A DNA stretch of 64,000 bases from contig CANJKZ010000540.1 of NCBI GenBank assembly GCA_947471745.1, forward strand, positions 394,215-458,214, read 5' to 3'. This document shows positions 9,123-20,195 of the stretch, piece by piece. The notes beneath the pieces were generated by a model. It had not been told where the DNA came from and did not search any database. It saw only the letters and a program-made list of their open reading frames with translations. This stretch comes from Closterium sp. Naga37s-1. Lineage: Eukaryota > Streptophyta > Zygnematophyceae > Desmidiales > Closteriaceae. The position numbers were made by a program, and so were the translations under genes. The stretch's first letter is position 1. Each line of letters begins with the position of its first letter.

Positions 9123-12100
9123 GACTCCGCTCATATCTCCACCCCATGGTGTCTATTGACATCAAGTCACCCACAAAAATTTCGACTCACCTCACATATC
9201 CACCCCATGGTATCTACTCACATCAAGTCACCCAAAAACGTGTCGACTCACCTGACATCTCCACCCCTTGGTGTCTACTCGCATCACGTCACCCAAAAAC
9301 GTGTCGACTCACCTGACATCTCCACCCCTTGGTATCTACTCACATCACGTCACCCAAAAAAGTGTCGACTCACCTCACATCTCCACCCCATGGTGTCTAC
9401 TCGCATCACGTCACCCAAAAAGGTGTCGACTCACCTCACATCTCCACCTCATGGTGTCTACTCGCATCACATCACCCAAAAAGTGTCGACTCACCTCACA
9501 TCTCCACCTCATGGTGACTACTCACATCACGTCACCCAAAAAAGTGTCGACTCAGCTCACATCTCCACCCCATGGTGTCTACTCACATCAAGACACTGAA
9601 AAAAGTGTCGACTCACCTCACATATCCACCCCATGGTGTCTACTCACATCAGGTCACCCAAAAATGTCGACTCACCTCACATCTTCACCCCATGGTGTCT
9701 ACTCGCATCACGTCACCCAAAAGAATGTCGACTCACCTCACATCTCCACCCCATGGTGTCTACTCGCATCACATCACCCAAAAAAGTGTCGACTCACCTC
9801 ACATCTCCACCCCATGGTGTCTACTTTGTCACATCATCTAAAAACGTGTCGACTCAGCTCACATCTCCACCCCATGGTGTCTATTGACATCAAGTCACCC
9901 AAAAACGTGTCGACTCACCTCACATATCCACCCCATGGAATCTACTCACATCAAGTCACCCAAAAAAGTGTCGACTCACCTCACGTCTCCACCCCATGGT
10001 GTCTACTCGCATCACGTCACCCAAAAACGTGTCGACTCACCTCACATCTCCACCCCATGGTGTCTACTCGTATCACATCACCCAAAAAAGTGTCAACTCA
10101 CCTTAGAATTCCACCCCATGGTGTCTACTCTTGTCACGTCACCCAAAAAAGTGTCGACTCACCTCACATCTCCACCCCATGGTGTCTAGTCGCATCACGT
10201 CACCCAAAAAAGTGTCGACTCACCCCACATCTCCACCCCATGGTGTCTACTCGCATCAAGTCACCCAAAAATATGTTGACTCACCTCACATCTCCACCCT
10301 ATGGTGTCTACTCGCATCACATCACCCAAAAAAGTGTCGACTTACCTCACATCTCCACCCCATGGTGTCTACTCGCATCACATCACCCAAAAAAGTGTCG
10401 ACTCACCTCACATCTCCACCCCATGGTGTCTACTCGCATCACATCACCCAAAAAAGTGTCGACTCACCTCACATCTCCACCCCAAGGTGTCTACTCACAT
10501 CATGTCATCCAAAAAAGTGTCGACTCACCTCACATCTTCACCCCATGGTGTATACTCGCATCACATCACCCAAAATAGTGTCGACTCACCTGAGAATTCC
10601 ACCCCATGGTGTCTACTCTCGTCAAGTCACCCAAAAAAGTGTCGACTCACCTCACATCTCCACCCTATGGTGTCTACTCGCATCACATCACCCAAAAAAG
10701 TGTCGACTCACATCACATCTCCACCCCATGGTGTCTACTCGCATCACATCACCCAAAAACGTGTCGATTCACCTCACATCTCCACCCCATGGTGACTACT
10801 CACGTCAAGTCACCCAAAAAAGTGTCGACTCACCTTACATCTCCACCCCATGGTGTCTATTAACATCAAGTCACCCAAAAACGTGTCGAATCTCCTCACA
10901 TATCCACCCCATGGTCTACTCCCATCAAGTCACCCAAAAAAGTGTCGACTCACCTCACGTCTCCACCCCATTGTGTCTACTCGCATCACGTCACCCAAAA
11001 ACGTGAAGACTCACCTCACATCTCCACCCCATGGTGTCTACTCGCATTAGATCACCCAAAAAAGTGTCGACTCACCTCACATCTCCACCCCAAGGTGTCT
11101 ACTCACATCATGTCACCCAAAAAAGTGTCGACTCACCTCACATCTTCACCCCATGGTGTCTACTCGCATCACATCACCCAAAATAGTGTCGTCTCACCTG
11201 AGAATTCCACCCCATGGTGTCTACTCTCGTCAAGTCACCCAAAAAAGTGTCGACTCACCTCACATCTCCACCCTATGGTGTCTACTCGCATCACATCACC
11301 CAAAAAAGTGTCGACTCACCTCACATCTCCACCCCATGGTGTCTACTCGCATCACATCACCCAAAAACGTGTCGACTCACCTCACAACTCCACCCCATGG
11401 TGTCTACTCGCATCACATCACCCAAAAACGTGTTGATTCACCTCACATCTCCACCCCATGGTGTCTACTCGCGTCACATCACCCAAAAACGTGTTGATTC
11501 ACCTCACATCTCCACCCCATGGTGACTACTCACGTCAAGTCACCCAAAAAAGTGTCGACTCACCTTACATCTCCACCCCATGGTGTCTACTCACATCACA
11601 TCACCCAAAAAAGTGTCGACTCACCTCACATCTCCACCCCATGGTGTCTATTGACATCAAGTCACCCAAAAACGTGTCGACTCACCTCACATCTCCACCC
11701 CATGGTGTCTACTCGCATCACGTCACCCAAAAAAGTGTCGACTCACCTCACATCTCCACCCTATGGTGTCTACTCGCATCACATCACCCAAAAAAGTGTC
11801 GACTGACATCACATCTCCACCCCATGGTGTCTAGTTGCATCACATCACCCAAAAACGTGTCGACTCACCTCACATCTCCACCCCATGGTGTCTACTCGCA
11901 TCACATCACCCAAAAACGTGTTGATTCACCTCACATCTCCACCCCATGGTGACTACTCACGTCAAGTCACCCAAAAAAGTGTCGACTCACCTTACATCTC
12001 CACCCCATGGTGTCTACTCACATCACATCACCCAAAAAAGTGTCGACTCACCTCACATCTCCACCCCATGGTGTCTATTGACATCAAGTCACCCAAAAAC

Positions 12101-12670
12101 GTGTCGACTCACCTCACATATCCATCCCATGGTATCTACTCACATCAAGTCACCCAAAAAAGTGTCGACTCACCTCACGTCTCCACCCCATGGTGTCTAC
12201 TTGCATCACATCACCCAAAAAAGTGTCGACTCACCTGAGAATTCCACCCCATGGTGTCTACTCTCGTCAAGTCACCCAAAAAAGTGTCGACTCACCTCAC
12301 ATCTCCACCCTATGGTGTCTACTCGCATCACATCACCCAAAAAAGTGTCGACTCACCTCACATCTCCACCCCATGGTGTCTACTCGCATCACATCACCCA
12401 AAAACGTGTCGACTCACCTCACATCTCCACCCCATGGTGTCTACTCGCATCTCATCACCCAAAAACGTGTCGATTCACCTCACATCTCCACCCCATGGTG
12501 ACCACTCACTTTAAGTCACCCAAAAAAAGTGTCGACTCACCTTACATCTCCACCCCATGGTGTCTACTCACATCACATCACCCAAAAAAATGTCGACTCA
12601 CCTCACGTCTCCACCCCATGGTGTCTATTGACATCACGTCACCCAAAAACGTGTCGACTCACCTCACATC
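9123..12670 (+). repeat. 61-bp satellite array (~58 units)
   Basis: The unit is about 61 bp (60-62, varying in an A-tract), with landmarks GTGTCGACTCACCTCACATC, CCACCCCATGG, TCTACTCGCATCAC and CACCCAAAAAA. Each unit has an ATG in a CCATGG context, producing many short overlapping ORFs that I do not consider genes. Variant units carrying GAATTC recur near 10106, 10594, 11202 and 12239, which marks longer-range duplication. Confidence 0.95.
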
Positions 12671-15600
12671 TCCACCCCATCTACCGCGTCGACGACCACA
12701 CGGCTTGACGTGGTGGCTACACTAGGTTCGGTCGCTCTCTGCGTCTAGTTTTGGGCTGACTCTAAACGTCGACCCCCCAACCCCTCTCTCCACCCTCTGC
12801 TTCCACCCCCTCTACCGCGTCGACGACCACACGGCTCGACGTGGTGGCTACACTAGGTTCAGTCGCTCTCTGCGTCTTCTTTTGGCCGACTCAAGACGTC
12901 GACTCCCTGCTCCTCTCTCCACCCTCTGCTTCCACCCCCTCTACCGCATCGACAACCACACGGCTCGGCGTGGTGGCTGCACTAGGTTCGGTCGCTGTCT
13001 ACGTCTTCTTTTGAGCAGACTCAAGACGTCGACTCCCTGCTCCTCTCTCCACCCTCTGCTTCCACCCCCTCTACCGCGTCGACGACCACACGGCTCGACG
13101 CGGTGGCTGCACTTTGTTCGATCACTCTCATTTTCTTGTTTTGGGCCGACTCGAAAGGTCGACCCCCTGCTCCTCTCTCCACCCTCTGCTTCCAACCCCT
13201 CTACCGCGTCGACGACCACACGGCTCAACGTGGTGGCTGCACTAGGTTCGGTCGCTCTCTACGTCTTGTTTTGAGCCGACTCGAAATGTCGACCCCTGCT
13301 CCTCTCTTCACCCACTGCTTCCACCCCCTCTGCCGCGTCGACGACCACACGATTCGTCGTGGTGGCTGCACTAGGTTCGGTCGCTCTCTACGTCTTGTTT
13401 TGGACCGACTCAAGGCGTCGATTCCCTGCTCCGCTTTCCACCCTCTGCTTCCACCCCCTCTATCGCGTCCACAACCACATGGCTCGACGTGGTGGCTACA
13501 CTAGGTTCGGTTGCTATCTACGTCTTGTTTTGGGCCGACTCAAATCGTCGACGACCACACGGCTTGACGTGGTGGCTGCACTAGCTTCGGTCGCTCTCTG
13601 CGTCTTGTTTTGGGCCGACTCAAACGTCGACTCCCTGCTCCTCTCTCCACCTTCTGCTTCCACCCCCACTACCGCGTCGACGACCACACGGCTCGACGTT
13701 TTGGCTACACTAGGTTCGGTCGCTCTCTGCGTCTTGTTTTGGGCCAACTCAAAACCTCGACTCCCTGCTCCTCTCTCCACCCTCTGCTTCCACCCCCTCT
13801 ACCGCGTCGACGACCAAACGGATCCACGTGGTGGCTACACTAGGTTCGGTCGCTCTCTGCGTCTTGTTTTGGGCCGACTCAAAACGTCGACTCCCTGCTC
13901 CTCTCTCCACCCTCTGCTTCCACCCCCTCTACCGCGTCGACGACCACACGGCTCGACGTGGTGGCTACACTAGGTACGGTCGCTCTCTTCGTCTTGTTTT
14001 GGGCCGACTCAAAACGTCGACTCCCTGCTCCTCTCTCCACCCTCTGCTTCCACCCCCTCTACCGCGTCGACCACCACACGGCTCGGCGTGGTGGCTGCAC
14101 TAGGTTCGGTCGCTCTCTACGTCTTCTTTTGAGCCGACTCAAGACGTCGACTCCCTGCTCCTCTCTCCACCCTCTGCTTCCACCCCCTCTTCCGCGTCGA
14201 CGACCACACGGCTCAACGGGGTGGCTGCACTAGGTTCGGTGGTTCTCTGCGTCTTGTTTTGGGCCGACTCAAAACGTCGACTCTCTGCTCCTCTCTCCAC
14301 CCTCTGCTTCCACACCCTCTACCGCGTCGACGACCACACGGCTCGGCGTGGTGGCTGCACTAGGTTCGGTCGCTCTCTACGTCTTCTTTTGGGCCGACTC
14401 AAGACGTCGACTCCCTGCTCCTCTCTCCACCCTCTGCTTCCACCCCCTCTACCGCGTCGACGACCACACGGCTCGGCGTGGTGGCTGCACTAGGCTCGAT
14501 CGCTCTCTCCGTCTTCTTTTGCGCCGACTCAAGACGTCGAATCTCTGCTCCTCTCTCCACCCTCTGCTTCCACTCCCTCTACCGTGTCGACGACCACACG
14601 GCTCGACGTGGTGCCTACACTAGGTTCGGTCACTCTCTGCGTCTTGTTTTGGGTTGACTCAAAACGTCGACCCCCTGCTCCTCTCTCCACCCTCTGCTTC
14701 CAACCCCTCTCCCTATTTCGACGACCACACGGCTCGATATGGTGGCTACATTAGGTTCGGTCACTCTCTGCGAGGTGTTTTGGGCCGACTCAAAACGTCG
14801 ACCCCCTGCTCCTCTCTCCACCCTCTGATTCCACCCTCTCTACAGCGTCGACGACCACACGGCTCGACTTGGTGGCTACACTAGGTTCGGTCACTCTCTG
14901 CGTCTTGTTTCGGGCCGACTCAAAACGTCGACCACCTGCTCCTCTCTCCAACCTCTGCTTCAACCCTCTCTACCACGTCGACGACCACACGGCTCGACGT
15001 GGTGGCTACACTAGGTTCGGTCACTCTCTGCGTCTTGTTTTGGGCCGACTCAAAACGTCGACCACCTGCTCCTCTCTACAACCTCTGCTTCCACCCTCTC
15101 TACCGCGTCGACGACCACACGGCTCGACGTGGTGGCTACACTAGGTTCGGTCACTCTCTGCGTCTTGATTTGGGCCGACTCAAAACGTCGACCACCTGCT
15201 CCTCTCTCCACCCTCTGCTTCCACCCTCTCTACCATGTCGACGACCCCACGGCTCGACGTGGTGGCTACACTAGGTTCGGTCCCTCTCTGCATCTTGTTT
15301 TGGGCCGACTGATAACGTCGACCCCCTGCACCTCTCTCCACCCTCTGCTTCCACCCACTCTACCATGTCGACGACCACACGGCTCGACGTGGTGGCTACG
15401 CTAGGTTCGGTCCCTCTCTGCGTCTTGTTTTGGGACGACTCAAAACGTCGACCCCCTGCTCCTCTCTCCACCCTCTGCTTCCACCCCCTCGACCGCGTCG
15501 ACGACCACACGGCTCGACGTGGTGGCTACACTAGGTTCGGTCACTCTCTGCGTCTTGTTTTGGGCCGACTCAAAACGTCGACCCCATGCTCCTCTCTCCA

Positions 15601-16450
15601 CCCTCTACTTCCACCCCCTCTACCGCGTCGACGACCACACGGCTCGACGAGGTGGCTACATTAGGTTCGGTCACTCTCTGCGTCTTGTTTTGGGCAAACT
15701 CAAAACGTCGACCCCCTGCTCCTCTCTCCACCCTCTGCTTCCACCCTCTCTACCGCGTCGACGACCACACGGCTCGACGTGGTGGCTACACTAGGTTCGG
15801 TCACTCTCTGCGTCTTGTTTCGGGCCGACTCAAAACGTCGACACATGCTCCTCTCTCCAACCTCTGCTTCCACCCTCTCTACCGCGTCGACGACCACGCG
15901 GCACGACGTGGTGGCTCCACTAGGTTCGGTCGCTCTTTGCGTCTTGATTTGGGCCGACTGAAAGCGTCGATCCCGTGTACCTCCCTCCACCCTCCGCTTC
16001 CACCCCCTCTACCGCGTCGACGGCCACACGGCTCGACGTGGTGGCTGCACTAGGTTCGGTCGCTCTCTTTTTCTTGTTCTGGGCCGACTCGAAACGTCGA
16101 CCCCCTTCTCCTCTCTCCACCCTCTGCTTCCACCCCCTCTACCGCGTCGACGACCACACGGCTCGACGTGGTGGCTGCACTAGGTTAGGTCGCTCTCTTC
16201 GTCTTGTTTTGAGCCGACTCGAAACGTCGACCCCCTGCTCCTCTCTCCACCCTCTGCTTCCACCCCCTATACCGCGTCGACGACCACACGGCTCGACGTG
16301 GTGGCTGCACTAGGTTCGGTCGCTCTCTGCGTCTTGTTTTGGGCCGACTCAAGATGTTGACTCCCTGCTCCTCTTTCCACCCTCTGCTTCCACCCCCTCT
16401 ACCGTGTCGACGACCACATGGCTCGACGTGGTGGCTATACTAGGTTCGGT
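12671..16450 (+). repeat. 130-bp satellite array, forward orientation (~29 units)
   Basis: The period is 130 bp, seen for example in starts at 13828 and 13958, and at 14869, 14999 and 15129. One unit near 13540 has lost about 50 bp between two CGTCGAC motifs. Each unit begins an overlapping 91-codon ORF of the MVATLGSV type, a by-product of 130 not being divisible by 3. Left border: shared TCCACCCC. Right border: shared GGTCAC. Confidence 0.95.
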
Positions 16451-17468
16451 CACACGCACGCCCTGGTCACACGCACGCCCTGGTCACACGCACGCCTTGG
16501 TCACACGCACGCCTTGGTCACACGCGCGCCTTGGTCACACGTGCGCCCTGGTCACACGCTTTCCCTGGTCACACGCGCGCCGTGGTCACACGCGCGCCTT
16601 GGTCACACGCACGCCTTGGTCACACGCTTTCCCTGGTCACACGCGCGCCTTGGTCACACGCGCGCCTTGGTCACACGCGCGCCCTAGTCACACGCGCGCC
16701 CTGGTCACACGCGCGCCCTGGTCACACGCGTGCCCTGGTCACACGCGCGCCTTGGTCACACGCACGCCCTGGTCACACGCACGCCCTGATCACACGCACG
16801 CCCTGGTCACACGCACGCCTTGGTCACACGCACGCCCTGGTCACACGCGCGCCCTGGTCACACGCGCGCCCCGGTCACACGCGCGCCCTGGTCACACGCG
16901 CGCCCTGGTCACACGCGCGCCTTGGTCACACGCGCGCCTTGGTCACACGCGCGCCTTGGTCACACGCACGCCCCTTGGTCACACGCACGCCTTGGTCACA
17001 CGCACGCCCTGGTCACACGCGCGCCCTGGTCACACGCGCGCCCTGGTCACACGCGCGCCTTGGTCACACGCGCGCCTTGGTCACACGCGCGCCTTGGTCA
17101 CACGCGCGCCTTGGTCACACGCGCGCTATGGTCACACGCGCGCCCTGGTCACACGCGCGCCCTGGTCACACGCGCGCCTTGGTCACACGCGCGCCCTGGT
17201 CACACGCAAGCCCTGGTCACACGCAAGCCTTGGTCACACGCACGCCTTGGTCACACGCACGCCTTGGTCACACGCACGCCTTGGTCACACGCGCGCCTTA
17301 GTCACACGCGCGCCCTGGTCACACGCGCGCCCTGGTCACACGCGCGCCCTGGTCACACGCGCGCCCTGGTCACACGCGCGCCCTGGTCACACGCGCGCCC
17401 TGGTCACACGCGCGCCTTGGTCACACGCACGCCCTGGTCACACGCGCGCCGTGGTCATACGCGCGCCG
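16451..17468 (+). repeat. 17-bp satellite array, forward (~60 units)
   Basis: Tandem 17-bp units of the TCACACGCRCGCCYTGG type. The array begins at a GGTCAC shared with the 130-bp satellite and ends exactly at the LTR end of element C. It has no stop codon on the plus strand. Confidence 0.95.
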
Positions 17469-17608
17469 TGTTAGAATCTAGAACTGAACGAGAATGGAAT
17501 GAACTAGGCAGCAGGGTGATACAAATAGGAAACCCTAGCAATGTTGTACTCTCTAAGGCTAAACCCACTATAGCCTACACAATATAAACATGTATAATGT
17601 TTGACACA
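17469..17608 (-). repeat. 3' LTR of element C (~138-140 bp)
   Basis: On the minus strand it begins TGTGTCAAACATTATA (or TGTCAAAC, two bases in) directly after CCTATGGGGG, and ends GATTCTAACA, abutting the 17-bp array. The LTR of B (26311-26444) has matching ends and interior. The TG...CA ends and the preceding G-run polypurine tract are as expected for a copia LTR. An LTR would carry the promoter and poly(A) signals, and an AT-rich TATA-like stretch is present near its start. Confidence 0.75.
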
Positions 17609-17837
17609 CCCCCATAGGCGAAGTGGGAGACAACCAGATGGTCACAAGACCAGTCAAAGCAAAGCAAAGCAAGCTCAGGGTGGATCTCAAGGAAACCACA
17701 CAAATTCCGAGCACAAGCAAGCGGTCACAAGACCAGTTCACATGCAGTGTGATAATATAACAAGAGGTACAGTGATCACAACCTAGCAAGTGTAAGCATG
17801 CAGGTATATATATATAGAGATCACAGTACAAGCAGAG
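17609..17837 (-). other. 3' UTR and polypurine tract of element C
   Basis: This non-coding segment lies between the RNase H stop and the LTR. The polypurine tract candidate is TATGGGGG next to the LTR. A 14-bp motif (GGTCACAAGACCAG on +) occurs twice, at 17640-17653 and 17723-17736. It contains GGTC and GACC arms that could form a small hairpin. The same two copies are present in B. Confidence 0.7.
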
Positions 17838-20187
17838 TCAAGAAGTAAGCAAGTGAGGTACAGTAGGCACAAGGCCTAGAACAGTACAGAAACGCTGATG
17901 ATCACAAGGCTGAAGCGCCTTGGTGAACACATCAGCAGTGTTGGCCCGAGTGGCCACGTAAGCAAGACGAAGCTGACCACGCTGCTGCAACTCTCGAGCA
18001 AGTAAGTAGCGCAGAGCGATGTGCTTCGTTCTGTGCTCCAGTCTGTGCTCCTGACACAAGGCAATGGTGGCCTTGTTGTCGACGTACAGCACTGGAGGAG
18101 AACGAGGCCGCTCTCCCAGGTCGGTCAGCAGGTAGGTGAGCCAGCGTAACTCCTGTGCAGCCATGGCTGTGGCGTAGATCTCAGCCTCACAACTGGAGCT
18201 GAGAACTGAAGACGAGCGTGTAGAACGCCAAGAAACTGAACCAGAGCCAAGGCTGAAGGTGTAACCCTGAGACGACCGCTGCGTAGCCTGGTCGTCAACA
18301 CAAGAAGCGTCTGAGTGCCCAGTGAGGACAACGTCGCTCCGTCCTCCAAGCACATGCCCCATGCCCGACGTACTGCACAAGTAGCGCAACACCCTCTTAG
18401 CGGCATCCATGTGCTCCTTCCGGTGACGGCCAGGAGCGACATAGCGTGCTAGGATGCTAAGAGGGTATGCAAGGTCAGGTCAAGTGCAGGTCATCAGGTA
18501 CATGAGGCAGCCCACAAGCTCTGGGTACGGGCCACTCGGCTCTACGGACTCGTCCGAAGGTGGAGCTGAGAGCGAGTGACCGGTAGGCAGAGGAGTGGAC
18601 TGAGGCGAGGAGTACGTGAAGCGGAAGCGCTGAAGGACCATGTGTGACTGAGTCAAGGTGATGGTGCACTGTGCTCTGTCCCGGGTGATCCGCAAGCCAA
18701 GATAGCTTGTCAGCTCACCTAGGTCTGTGCACGTGTGTCTCTTCTGCAGCTCCGACTTCACGTGGGCGAGTGCCTCAGTGTCAGCAGTAGCAAAGACCAA
18801 GTCGTCTACGTACACGAGAACGTAGAACGGCGGCAGAGTGGTGTCGGTGCGTAGAAACAGCGACGGGTCAGCAGTAGAAGGAGCAAACCCAAGAGCAGCA
18901 AGAGTAGTCCTCAGTGTGTCGTGCCACTCACGGGGTGCCTGGCGGAGACCGTAGACTGGCCGCCGGAGGCTCCACTGGGTACCAGCAGGAAACGACCCAG
19001 TGAAGCCAGGTGGGCGGCGCAGCCAGATCTCCTCGTGCAGGCTGCCCTGTAGGAAAGCAGTGCTGAAGTCAAGAGAGTGGATCTCGTAGTCACGCTGAGC
19101 GGCGACATGCAGCAGAACCCGAAGAGTGGTCATCTTCGGAACGTAGTACGGCCGCGGCCGCTCAGCACCTCCTGAACCAGCAGAGACAGCACCAGCACCC
19201 TCAGCCCCAGGGTCTCCAGCTACAACTCCCGCAGCACCACCAGTAACCCCAGCAGCTCCAGTACCTCCAGCTCCAACCCCCTCAGCAGCTCCAGTCCCAG
19301 CAGCTCCAGTACCTCCAGTACGAGCACCTCCAGAACCAGCGGCTCCTGCAGCTCCAGCACCAGCAGTACCTCTAGTAGCTCCAGCACCACCAGCACCTCC
19401 AGCAGCACCTGCACCAGTAGCACCTCCAGTAGCACCAGCAGCACCTCCAGCACCAGCAGCGCCTCCAGCAGCTCCACCACCAGCAGCACCTCCAGCACCA
19501 GCAGCGCCTCCAGCAGCTCCAGCACCAGCAGCACCTCCAGCAGCACCACCAGCAGCTCCTGCACCAGCAGCACCAGCTCCAGCAGCAGCTCCAGCTCCAG
19601 GGTCCGCGGCACGAGCAGCAGCTCCAGCTCCAGGGTCCGCGGCACCAGCAGCAGCTCCAGCTCCTGGGTCCAAAGTACCAGTAGCGCCACTCCGGAGACT
19701 GCAGCGCCGAGCGTACCACTCTCGGAGCCGCTGGGGAGAGGGTGGCTCCCGCCTAGGCGGGGAACCACGAGCACCAGCTCCAGCAGCACCTCTAGCCCCA
19801 GAAGCACCCCTCCTGAGGCTGCAGTACCGCTAGTACCACTCCCGCAGCTGCTGTGAAGAGGGAGCGCCTCCAGGCGCAGCACGGTCAGTCGCAGCACCCC
19901 CAGGCTCCGCACCCCCAGGCTCCGCACCCCCAGGCTCCGCACCCCCAGGCTCAGCACCCCTAGCAGGACGAGAGTCGACAGCTACCTCGACAGGCTCAAC
20001 CGGGTCTACCTGGGACACACCTGAGGGAGCGGTACCCTGAGGGGGGAGGGGGTCTACCACAGCAGCACCTGGTGCGAGGAAGAGAGGCGGGGGGGGGAGC
20101 GGGGCAGTGCGGTAGGGGAAGAGGCGGTCGTAGGGGACCGACTCGTCGAAAGTGACGTCCTGAGAGGGCAGGACACGGCGCGAGGTA
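17838..20187 (-). pseudogene. Copia element C: integrase tail fused to RT and RNase H by internal deletion
   Basis: Read on the minus strand, it starts at 20187 within the end of integrase (SQDVTFDESVPYDRLF). It continues through the Pro/Gly linker, meets a TAG at 19830-19832 inside the LREWY motif, then passes through a second LREWY and an Ala/Gly array. At about 19138 the sequence jumps in frame from RPRPYYVP to KMTTLRVLL, removing about 954 bp relative to B (rest of linker and RT start). RT follows with YVDD (complement of 18801-18812) and has lost three residues (QQV) near 18640. A TGA at 18480-18482 replaces CGA. RNase H then stays open to the stop at 17838. All parts lie in one frame apart from these two stops. 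The copy is inactive. Its 5' end is cut at the junction with element B. Confidence 0.88.
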
Positions 20188-20195
20188 CCTACAGC
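20180..20195. other. Head-to-head junction of elements C (-) and B (+)
   Basis: Left of about 20187 the minus strand matches integrase codons (ACCTCGCGCCGTG). Right of it the plus strand is Gag of element B in frame from 20189. Both elements are truncated at their 5' sides here, with no LTR, primer binding site or spacer between them. Confidence 0.8.

Noticed and set aside
9123..12670. Possible CRISPR array
   Set aside because: Units are contiguous and uniform with no unique spacers, and the surroundings are eukaryotic retrotransposons.
9123..12725. Many 60-290 codon ORFs in the 61-bp satellite starting at CCATGG
   Set aside because: Same overlapping, frame-cycling pattern, and no recognisable domain.
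12882..16313. Repeated 91-codon ORFs of MVATLGSV type in the 130-bp satellite
   Set aside because: They overlap every 130 bp and shift frame with each unit. They follow from the satellite sequence, not from separate genes.
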